Assembly: GCA_035650255.1 (NCBI GenBank)
Contig: DASRIA010000011.1
Location: 1 to 64,000 of the forward strand
Direction: 5' to 3'
DNA: 64,000 nucleotides
Source: DASRIA01 sp035650255
Lineage (GTDB): Bacteria; Actinomycetota; Thermoleophilia; Solirubrobacterales; JBBDJG01
Shown piece by piece: positions 57,473 through 64,000 of this stretch. Numbering within the stretch: position 1 is the first letter of the stretch; every line of letters begins with the position of its first letter. The position numbers and the translations under genes are program-made. The notes beneath the pieces are model-generated. The model was not told the origin of the DNA, ran no database searches, and saw only the letters and a list, made by a program, of their open reading frames with translations.

Positions 57473-60088
57473 CTAGGCGCGCGGGCGGAAGGCCGACTGG
57501 ATCGTCGTAGGAGCGTCGGCGGGCTGATCCGAGAGCGCCCAGACCGCGCGCACGTTGCCGCGCTCGTCGACCGCGACCTGCGGCGCGAATGCGTACACCA
57601 GGCGGCCGGTGAGGGTCTGCACGGGCCCGAATGCTCCGTCCTTGGGACGGAAGGAGGACTGCACACGCAGGAACCCGGCCGGGGTCTCGGCGGTCCACAC
57701 GACGGCGGCGCTGTCATCGGCCGCGATGCGGGGCGTGTAGTTGGTGAGCTGCTCGCCGGTGGCCGAGATCACTGCCGGGGCTCCGAACGACCCGTTCCAG
57801 GGCCGGAACGCAGTCTCGATCTGGCCCTCGTCGCCGACGAAGCGCGTCCACGCGGCGAGGGCGTTGCCGCTCTCGTCGAACGCGACCTGCGGCTCGAACA
57901 CGCCGTCGGAGGCGATGTCCTGCGCGGCCGCGAAGCCGGCGCGGCGCGGACGGTATGCGGACTGGATCAAGGCGCCCTGCCCGGCGGTCCACGCCGCGAG
58001 CGCGTTGCCCCGGTCGTCGACGGCGACGTGCGGCTCCGACGCCGCCATGCCCGGCGGCGACAGCGTGGCAGCCGGCTCGAAGCCCGCCGCGGACGCGCGG
58101 CCGATGGCCCCTGCGACGTGGTCGCCGACCCCCGCGTACCAGGTGGCCACGGCGGTGCCGTCCTCACCGACCGCCACCTGCGGGCCGTGCGCCTCCTCGC
58201 CCGCGCGTGACACGGTCTGCGGCGCGAGGAAGCTCTCGTGCTCGGGCTTCACCGCGGCCTCGACGGTCGCGTCGGCCCCGTCGGTCTCGGACCAGACGAC
58301 CACGGTCCCGCGGCCCGCGGAGACCTGCGGGGCGAATGCGTCGTCGCTGTCCGGCGACAGCTGCGCGGCCGGGACCCATCCGTTCCCGGCCGGCCGGAAT
58401 GACGCGTGCACGCGCAGCCTGCCGTTCTCGTCCTCGGTCCAGGTGACGGTCGCATCGCCGTCGTTCTCGAAGGCGACGCGCGGCTCGTAGGCGACGTTGC
58501 CGGGGCCGGACAGCCGCTCCGGCGCCCCGAACGCGCCTCCCACCGGCGCGAACGCAGCCTCGACCCAGGTGGGGTTGAACGGGTCGGTCACGTCGGAGTC
58601 GACGGTCCACGTCGCGATCGTGTTGCCCAGGCGGTCGGTGGCGACCTGGGGCTCGAACGCCCCGGTGTGTGCGGCGGTCAGCGCCGACGACTCGCCGAAG
58701 CTGCCGACCCGCGGCCGGAACGAGAACTCCACGACCGGGAAGTCCGTCGTCTGGAAGTGCGTCCACACGGCCAGGACGTTGCCCGCCTCGTCCACGGCGA
58801 CGTCGGGCTCGAACGAGTCCTGCCCGGGCTCGGACAGGGTCTGCGGCCCGCCGAAGGTGCCGCCTTGATGACGGAACGCGCCCTGCACGCGCACGGGACT
58901 GTCGCCCACCTGCGTCGACCACACGACGCCGGCGCTCTCGTCCACGGCGATGCGCGGCTCGTATGCGTCTTCTCCGAGAGGAGAGAGCGCCTGGGGCTCG
59001 GCGAAGTTGCCGTCCCGCGGCCGGAAGGACGCCTCGATGCGGGTGCCGACGTCGGACCGCGCCCAGACCGCCAGCGCGTTGTCGCGCTCGTCGAAGACGA
59101 GCTGCGGATCGAACGCCGTGCCGGACTCGGCGGAGATCGTCACCGCGGCGCCGAAGCTGCCGCCGGCCGGGCGCAGCGCCCGCTGGATGAAGTTGGGGTC
59201 GAACTGGTCCGCGGGGTCGGCGTCCGCGATCCAGATCGCGAGCGCGTTGTTGCGGCTGTCCACCGCGATCCGCGGAGTGAACGCCTGGAGCCCTGCGGGC
59301 GAGACGCGGGCCGGCGCGGTCCAGCTGCCGGTCCGCGGCCGGGCGGCCGACACGATCGCGGGCTCGCCGGGCGCGAGCTCCTCGGTCCAGACGGCGAGCG
59401 CGTTCCCGCGTTCGTCGAGCGCGACCTGGGGCTCGGACGCGAACCCGGGGCCCGAGAGCGTCTGCGCCGCGCCGAAGCCGCCGCCCTTGGGGCGGAAGCC
59501 TGCCTGGACGGACTGCGCGGCGCCCTCGGCGCGAGTCCACACCACGGCGGCGCTCTCGTCGAGGTCGGCGTGCGGGCCGTAGTAGTCCACGCCGGGCTCT
59601 GTCCCGGAGATCGTCTGCGCCGCGCCAAAGCTGCCGCCGGCGGGCCGGAACGCGGCCTGGATGCGCCCGAAGGCCGCGCCCTCCGGGCCTTCGTACCTCG
59701 TCCAAACCACCAGCGCGTTGTCGTGCTCGTCGAAGACCACGCTGGGCTCGAGGGCGTCACCTCCTTCTGCCGAGAGGAACCCGAGCGGTACGACGTCACC
59801 ACCGGCGGCCCGGAACGCCGCCTGTATGCGGTGCGCGCCGCTGTCGCCCTCCGACCAAACGATCAGGGCGTTGTCCCGGCTGTCCGTCGCGATGCGCGGC
59901 ACCTCGGCCTTCACGCCGTCGGCAGACGCCCTGCTCGGATTGCCGAAGATGGCCTGCGCCGGTGCCTCGAGCAGGAGGGCGAGCCCGCCCACGAGCAACA
60001 GCGTCGCGGCAGCAATCCGCCACGCGGCTCGCCGCCCGGTCACGTCAAATCGGCCGATGCCGAGCATCAGTGCTCGCGCTCCCGGCAC
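57473..60088 (-). CDS. Exported 16-repeat beta-rich protein
   Basis: The 871-aa protein has an N-terminal signal/anchor (about residues 22-46, cleavage near AQA) and about sixteen repeats of roughly 52 residues. Each runs as FRPAGGSFG..QT.S, a Pro-x-Val-x-Asp segment and NALAVWT. The period and the recurring [V/A]WT strand suggest beta-propeller-like blades, possibly two eight-bladed propellers. No enzyme motif or C-terminal anchor is seen. GTG start with SD GGAGG 6 nt upstream. Function unknown. Confidence 0.8.
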   Translation of the reverse strand: MPGARALMLGIGRFDVTGRRAAWRIAAATLLLVGGLALLLEAPAQAIFGNPSRASADGVKAEVPRIATDSRDNALIVWSEGDSGAHRIQAAFRAAGGDVVPLGFLSAEGGDALEPSVVFDEHDNALVVWTRYEGPEGAAFGRIQAAFRPAGGSFGAAQTISGTEPGVDYYGPHADLDESAAVVWTRAEGAAQSVQAGFRPKGGGFGAAQTLSGPGFASEPQVALDERGNALAVWTEELAPGEPAIVSAARPRTGSWTAPARVSPAGLQAFTPRIAVDSRNNALAIWIADADPADQFDPNFIQRALRPAGGSFGAAVTISAESGTAFDPQLVFDERDNALAVWARSDVGTRIEASFRPRDGNFAEPQALSPLGEDAYEPRIAVDESAGVVWSTQVGDSPVRVQGAFRHQGGTFGGPQTLSEPGQDSFEPDVAVDEAGNVLAVWTHFQTTDFPVVEFSFRPRVGSFGESSALTAAHTGAFEPQVATDRLGNTIATWTVDSDVTDPFNPTWVEAAFAPVGGAFGAPERLSGPGNVAYEPRVAFENDGDATVTWTEDENGRLRVHASFRPAGNGWVPAAQLSPDSDDAFAPQVSAGRGTVVVWSETDGADATVEAAVKPEHESFLAPQTVSRAGEEAHGPQVAVGEDGTAVATWYAGVGDHVAGAIGRASAAGFEPAATLSPPGMAASEPHVAVDDRGNALAAWTAGQGALIQSAYRPRRAGFAAAQDIASDGVFEPQVAFDESGNALAAWTRFVGDEGQIETAFRPWNGSFGAPAVISATGEQLTNYTPRIAADDSAAVVWTAETPAGFLRVQSSFRPKDGAFGPVQTLTGRLVYAFAPQVAVDERGNVRAVWALSDQPADAPTTIQSAFRPRA

Positions 60089-60200
60089 ATATAACCTCCA
60101 CAGACTTGCACCCCCTGGCCCAAATCCAACGTATTGGGACGCGGGCGCGCAGTCAACTGAATCGATTCCCGCGCGCCGGCGGGATCACAGGAAGCCTGCT

Positions 60201-61769
60201 CTAGAGCGGAATGTTGCCGTGCTTGCGCTTCGGCCGCTCGACGCGCTTCGTCTGGAGCGTCTCGAGTGCGTTGATCAGGCGGGGGCGGGTCTCGTGCGGG
60301 ATCAGGACGTCGTCGATGTACCCGCGCTCGGCCGCCGTGTAGGGGTTGGCGAAGCGTGCCTTGTAGTCCGAGATCAGCTTCTTGCGCCGCTCTTCGGGCG
60401 TCGGCGACTTGTCCAGGTCGCGCCGGAAGATGATGTTGACCGCTCCCTCCGGGCCCATCACCGCGACCTCCGCGGTCGGCCAGGCGAAGTTGAAGTCGGC
60501 GCGCATGTGCTTCGAGCTCATGACGTCGTAGGCGCCGCCGTAGGCCTTGCGCGTGATGACGGTCAGCTTCGGCACGGTCGCCTCGGTGAACGCGTACAGG
60601 AGCTTCGCGCCGCGCCGGATGATGCCGCCCCACTCCTGGCTGGTGCCGGGGAGGAAGCCGGGGACGTCGCAGAAGGTGAGCAGCGGGATGTTGAACGCGT
60701 CGCAGAAGCGCACGAAGCGCGCGGCCTTCTCCGAGGACTCGATGTCGAGCACGCCGGCCATCGCGCGCGGCTGGTTGCCGACGACGCCGATCGGGTGCCC
60801 GTTGAGTCGCGAGAATCCGATGATGATGTTCTGCGCCCAGTGCTGGTGCACTTCGAAGAAGTCGCCGTCGTCGACGATGTGCGACACCACGTCGCGCATG
60901 TCGTAGGGCTTCTGCGGATCCGCCGGGACGAGCGTGTCGAGCTCGAGGTCCATCCGGTCGGGCGGGTCCGCGGGCGCGTAGTGCGGTGCCTTCTCGAGGT
61001 TGTTGAGCGGGAGGAAGCTCATCAGGTAACGCACGTCCTCCAGGCACTCCTCCTCGCTGTCCGCAGCGAAGTGCGCGACGCCCGACTTCGAGTTGTGCGT
61101 CATCGCGCCGCCCAGCTCCTCGAACGTGGGCTCCTCGCCGGTGACCGTCTTGATCACGTCGGGCCCCGTGATGAACATGTGCGAGGTCTCCTTGACCATG
61201 AAGATGAAGTCCGTCATGGCGGGGGAGTACACGGCGCCGCCCGCGCACGGGCCCATGATCACGCTGATCTGCGGGATCACGCCGGAGCAGTCGACGTTGC
61301 GCACGAACACGTCGCCGTATGCGCCGAGCGACACGACGCCTTCCTGGATGCGCGCGCCGCCGGAGTCGTTGAGGCCGATCACGGGGCAGCCGATCCTGGC
61401 CGCCAGGTCCATGATCTTGCACATCTTCTCCGCCATCACCTCGCCCAGCGAGCCGCCGAACACCGTGAAGTCCTGGCTGAACACGCACACGGTGCGGCCG
61501 TCGATCGTGCCGTGGCCGGTCACGACCGCGTCGCCCCAGGGCCGCTTCTTGTCCATGTCGAACTCGTAGGTCCGGTGACGGACGAACGTGTCGAGCTCCT
61601 TGAACGAGCCGGGGTCGAGCAGCTTCTCGACCCGCTCGCGGGCCGTCATCTTGCCTTTCGCGTGCTGCTTGGCGACCGCGTCCTCGGAGGCGGCGTGCGA
61701 ATGCTGGAAGCGCAGCTCCTCGAGCTGGGCCAGCTTCTCCTCGTATGTCTCGGGGACCTTGGCTCTCAT
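60201..61769 (-). CDS. Acyl-CoA carboxylase carboxyltransferase (beta) subunit
   Basis: The 522-aa subunit transfers CO2 from biotin to acetyl-, propionyl- or longer acyl-CoA. It has KMTARERVEKLLDPGSF, an N-terminal crotonase-like half with the oxyanion-hole LNDSGGARIQEG and a C-terminal half with FCDVPGFLPGTSQEWGG and TRKAYGGAYDVMSSKH, typical of PccB/AccD-type proteins. The partner alpha subunit is at 44504. ATG at 61769; TACCAT (61785-61790) is a possible -10 with a very short leader. Confidence 0.95.
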   Translation of the reverse strand: MRAKVPETYEEKLAQLEELRFQHSHAASEDAVAKQHAKGKMTARERVEKLLDPGSFKELDTFVRHRTYEFDMDKKRPWGDAVVTGHGTIDGRTVCVFSQDFTVFGGSLGEVMAEKMCKIMDLAARIGCPVIGLNDSGGARIQEGVVSLGAYGDVFVRNVDCSGVIPQISVIMGPCAGGAVYSPAMTDFIFMVKETSHMFITGPDVIKTVTGEEPTFEELGGAMTHNSKSGVAHFAADSEEECLEDVRYLMSFLPLNNLEKAPHYAPADPPDRMDLELDTLVPADPQKPYDMRDVVSHIVDDGDFFEVHQHWAQNIIIGFSRLNGHPIGVVGNQPRAMAGVLDIESSEKAARFVRFCDAFNIPLLTFCDVPGFLPGTSQEWGGIIRRGAKLLYAFTEATVPKLTVITRKAYGGAYDVMSSKHMRADFNFAWPTAEVAVMGPEGAVNIIFRRDLDKSPTPEERRKKLISDYKARFANPYTAAERGYIDDVLIPHETRPRLINALETLQTKRVERPKRKHGNIPL

Positions 61770-61794
61770 CCGGGAGGGGGCGGAATGGTACCCC

Positions 61795-61822
61795 TTGACC
61801 GGTCGGTCGGCGGGAGTAGGGT
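61795..61822 (+). promoter_or_regulatory. Promoter of first exported paralogue
   Basis: TTGACC (61795-61800), a 16-bp spacer and TAGGGT (61817-61822) lie 6 nt before the ATG at 61829. This is a complete sigma-A-type promoter in leaderless position. Confidence 0.65.
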
Positions 61823-61828
61823 TGGCCC

Positions 61829-62557
61829 ATGCGGCGCGGAGTCGCAGCAGGCGTCGGTGCCGTTTTCGCCGTCGTAGCGACGGTCGCACTCACGATGCAA
61901 CCGGCGGGCGCCTCGCACCCACGTCCGAAGACGGCATACCGGCTCAGCGTCTCGCTCGTCCCCGCCTACCAGGCGTGCACTGCGCCTGACCGCACTCACG
62001 GGCCGCCGCTCGCGTTCCCTTCCTGCTCCTCGCCGCAGCCGGTCTCGAGCCGCCTGACTGCCGGCAACCCGCCCGCGCAGGGGGCGAACCTCGAGGGGAG
62101 CTGGAAGATCCTGGTGAAGCCCGGCATCCCCGGGCCACCGGAGGATTCGGGAGCGCCCCTGATCCAGTCGATCGTCGACGTGCGGTGTGGCGCTCCCAGC
62201 GTCGGATGCCCGGCAGCCGGCGCCGACTATGCCGGGGAGCTGGAGGTGAGGGTTCCGGTGCGCATCTCCGACCACTGGAACCACCCCGACCCGGGCGGTG
62301 GAGCCCATCCGGCAACCGTGGTGGACGTCGAGCTCTCGTTCTGGATTCCGTGCGCGGTCACCTCCGACCCGGACATAGGGGCGACGTGCAGCCAGAATTC
62401 CGACGTCCTCTATCACTATCCGGGCCTACCGAAGGACACCAAGCGCATGGTGCTGGAGTTCGGGCCGGTGCGGGTGCTCGACGGAGGTGACGACGGCGAC
62501 GCGCAAACCGACGACGGCGCGCAGACGTTCCTCACCCAGGGCGTCTTCATCCCCTGA
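61829..62557 (+). CDS. Exported protein of unknown function, paralogue A
   Basis: The 242-aa protein has a signal peptide (cleavage near PAGA-SH, residue 29). The mature part begins with SLVPAYQACTAPDRTHGPPL, AFPSCSSPQPVS and LTAGNPPAQ, has a beta-rich middle with RISDHWN, and ends DDGAQTFLTQGVFIP. Four conserved Cys could form disulfides. It is clearly homologous over its full length to the next gene. I do not recognise a characterised family. It probably folds as a beta-sandwich outside the cell. Confidence 0.75.
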   Translation: MRRGVAAGVGAVFAVVATVALTMQPAGASHPRPKTAYRLSVSLVPAYQACTAPDRTHGPPLAFPSCSSPQPVSSRLTAGNPPAQGANLEGSWKILVKPGIPGPPEDSGAPLIQSIVDVRCGAPSVGCPAAGADYAGELEVRVPVRISDHWNHPDPGGGAHPATVVDVELSFWIPCAVTSDPDIGATCSQNSDVLYHYPGLPKDTKRMVLEFGPVRVLDGGDDGDAQTDDGAQTFLTQGVFIP

Positions 62558-62661
62558 CGCCTTCACCCGTTCGTTGAAGCACTTGACTTGGTACAGGGGA
62601 CCAAAATGCTGCGGCGAGCCTGCGCCAGGGGCACGGAAGCGTAATCGCGTCCCCGCCCGGG

Positions 62662-62689
62662 TTGACTGGCGGGGTCAGACGGTTAGTGT
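62662..62689 (+). promoter_or_regulatory. Promoter of second exported paralogue
   Basis: TTGACT (62662-62667), a 16-bp spacer and TAGTGT (62684-62689) precede the ATG at 62699 by 9 nt. The layout mirrors the promoter of the first paralogue. Upstream, a small hairpin TTGGT-N7-ACCAA lies at 62588-62604. Confidence 0.6.
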
Positions 62690-62698
62690 GTGCTCGGG

Positions 62699-63415
62699 AT
62701 GCGCGGGGTGGCTAGAGCCCTTGCAGTGGTCATGCTCGCGGCGCTCCTGATGGCGGCGCCGGCGGACGCCGGCCACCCGCGCGCGAAGAAGGCATTGTCC
62801 GTCTACACCTCGCTCGTGCCCGCCTACCAGCCGTGTACGGCCGCGAATCGCACCCACGGGCCGCCGCTCGCGTTCCCGTCGTGCTCTCCACCTGCCCAGG
62901 TGACCAACCGTCTCACCGCGGGCAACCCGCCGGCCCAGCCCGCGAATCTCATCGGCTACTGGCATCAGAGGGTGACCGTCGGCACCCCCGGCCCCCCGGA
63001 AGACTCGTGCGCCCCGAGCACGGCCTCCATCGACGATGTGCGCTGTAACGGGGTCAGCGGCGGATGTGCCGGGGCCGGCGCCGATTACACCGGTGAGGTG
63101 GAGGTTCGGGTCACGGCGCGGATGAGCGACCATTGGAACGCGGTCACAGCCGGTGGCGGAGTTGACCCGGCGACCGTGCAGGACATCGATCTTCGCATCC
63201 CGGCCATGTGCACGGCCACCTCCGATCCGAGCATCGGCGGCTCTTGCGGCATCACGACCGACCTCCAGGTCATCTACCCCGGCAGCATCAAGGACGGCAA
63301 GCGCGCGATCATCGAGATCGGGCAGGCGCGGGTCTTCGATGGCGGTGACGACGGGGACACGGCGACCGACGACGGCGCCGCGACGTTCCTGACCCAGGGC
63401 GTCTTCGTCCCCTGA
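62699..63415 (+). CDS. Exported protein of unknown function, paralogue B
   Basis: The 238-aa protein, read from ATG 62699, has a signal peptide (MRGVARALAVVMLAALLMAA, cleavage near ADA-GH). It then shares with paralogue A the blocks SLVPAYQPCTAANRTHGPPL, AFPSCSPP, LTAGNPPAQ, RMSDHWN and the terminal ATFLTQGVFVP. It has more Cys residues than paralogue A (DDVRCNGVSGGC and a CTATSD segment). The tandem pair arose by duplication; each copy kept its own promoter. GTG at 62690 is an alternative start. No function can be assigned. Confidence 0.75.
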   Translation: MRGVARALAVVMLAALLMAAPADAGHPRAKKALSVYTSLVPAYQPCTAANRTHGPPLAFPSCSPPAQVTNRLTAGNPPAQPANLIGYWHQRVTVGTPGPPEDSCAPSTASIDDVRCNGVSGGCAGAGADYTGEVEVRVTARMSDHWNAVTAGGGVDPATVQDIDLRIPAMCTATSDPSIGGSCGITTDLQVIYPGSIKDGKRAIIEIGQARVFDGGDDGDTATDDGAATFLTQGVFVP

Positions 63416-63423
63416 GCTGCCGG

Positions 63424-63744
63424 TCAGCCGCGCTGCAGCGACTTCGCGCCGAGGTGGTCCATCAGCTCTTCGAGGCTGCGCTCCAGCTCGCGGTGCGAGT
63501 TGACGCGCTCCCACGGGACGCCCTTGGCCTTCGCCACGGCGCGGATCTTCGTCCCCCACCCGGAAGCCTCCAGCTCGATCACGCCGGTCGAGTCGGATCG
63601 CTTCCACTCCAGGCGGCTCGGTGACTCGGCCGCCTCGACGCTGACGTCGCCGAGCCAGCGCCCGAGCGCCTCACTAGATGCGATCTCGGACCACAGCTCG
63701 GGCGGGGACTTGACCAGCGTGCGTTCGACCTCCACGGGTGCCAT
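63424..63744 (-). CDS. Small SRPBCC/AHSA1-like protein
   Basis: The 106-aa protein looks like a shortened SRPBCC-fold domain: VEVERTLVKSPPELWSEIAS then GRWLGDVSVEA and LEWKRSDSTGVIELEASGWG, ending in a C-terminal helix (RELERSLEELMDHLG). Full family members are about 140 residues, so part of the fold is missing. The ligand is unknown. It converges on paralogue B with 8 bp between stops. Confidence 0.65.
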   Translation of the reverse strand: MAPVEVERTLVKSPPELWSEIASSEALGRWLGDVSVEAAESPSRLEWKRSDSTGVIELEASGWGTKIRAVAKAKGVPWERVNSHRELERSLEELMDHLGAKSLQRG

Positions 63745-63789
63745 GCCCGCGAGTTTGCCGTGGACCTGCGAACTCCTGCTCGAAAAAAG

Positions 63790-64000
63790 CTACGCGCGAG
63801 CGGACTGCCGCAGCGGCTCCAGCCACTCCGGCGGGAACGAGGGCCGTACGCGGCCGGGATACCAGGGATACAGGCGCCGTGCGAGGTCCGCTGCCGGGCG
63901 CATCTCGATCCGCTCGCGCACGTCGTCGAAGGTCATCAGCAGGGCCACGCTGGCCGCGATCTGGAAATCTGCCGCGTTCGGCTGCTCCGAGCCGAGGACC
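63790..64000 (-). CDS. Glutathione S-transferase-like protein, C-terminal part
   Basis: The reading frame enters from the right edge and ends at TAG (63790-63792), giving the last 69 residues. The segment PNAADFQIAASVALLMTF is the typical C-terminal helical-domain motif of GST-like proteins (N-capping box plus hydrophobic staple). The remainder is PEWLEPLRQSARA. The N-terminal thioredoxin domain is outside the window, so substrate and start are unknown. Confidence 0.65.
   Translation of the reverse strand, partial: VLGSEQPNAADFQIAASVALLMTFDDVRERIEMRPAADLARRLYPWYPGRVRPSFPPEWLEPLRQSARA

Noticed and set aside
62588..62604. Hairpin TTGGT-N7-ACCAA as riboswitch core
   Set aside because: Only a 5-bp stem, no known riboswitch consensus around it, and it lies upstream of the apparent transcription start of the downstream gene.

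Overview
This window is a chromosomal segment of a very GC-rich bacterium. A deep-branching Actinomycetota, probably class Thermoleophilia, fits best. The supporting signs are a PafB-PafC fusion, an actinobacterial acyl-CoA carboxylase set with a small epsilon-like subunit, GpgS-type glucosylglycerate synthesis, many GTG/TTG starts, and numerous -10 boxes placed 6 to 9 nt before a start codon, which is the leaderless layout. The placement is an inference, because no rRNA gene or other phylogenetic anchor is present. The only tRNA is tRNA-Phe(GAA). I saw no insertion sequence, prophage or CRISPR array.

Layout. 1-5030: an orphan CIRCE operator, a long 6S-like stem-loop, an ASCH protein, a Crp regulator coupled to a 59-aa membrane protein, and an operon of cNMP-patatin, MerR-TOBE regulator and MOT1 molybdate transporter. 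5070-8950: a tightly overlapping rmlA-D-B-C dTDP-rhamnose operon. 9000-16700: PYROXD2-like oxidoreductase, penicillin acylase with a PPOX flavoprotein, a tiny sigma-like protein, a divergent NarL-type two-component pair, a MEDS sensor and a secreted cupredoxin. 16800-27100: fused PafBC, GNAT, a hybrid kinase with HD-GYP effectors, YhaM-like nuclease and ThiI. 27100-35100: membrane protein, photolyase with TetR, ArsR-SRPBCC fusion, methyltransferase, tRNA-Phe, M23 peptidase, LOG protein and MrfA-type helicase. 35100-39500: GpgS, a HAD phosphatase, nitronate monooxygenase, glycerate kinase and macrodomain protein. 39500-46300: DtxR regulator, a REPIN-like repeat, aminotransferase, sucCD, an unusual HAD protein and the biotin carboxylase/BCCP subunit of an acyl-CoA carboxylase.

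46300-51200 is the most unusual part. It holds an 882-aa secreted protein made of eight 85-88-aa acidic Gln/Asn/Thr-rich repeats with a Lys/Cys tail, a proline-rich exported membrane protein, and a divergent membrane-anchored XRE-type regulator flanked by clusters of GCAAC/GTTGC pentamers. I propose it as a candidate undescribed cell-surface module.

51100-64000: an assimilatory sulfate operon (cysH, sat, TauE-like) behind an AT-rich palindromic operator, then dodecin, an ACC-epsilon-like protein, an ornithine cyclodeaminase homologue, an ECF sigma factor coupled to an O6-alkylguanine methyltransferase, TetR, a 16-repeat exported protein, the carboxyltransferase subunit of acyl-CoA carboxylase, a tandem pair of exported paralogues of unknown function, a small SRPBCC protein and a truncated GST-like gene at the right edge.
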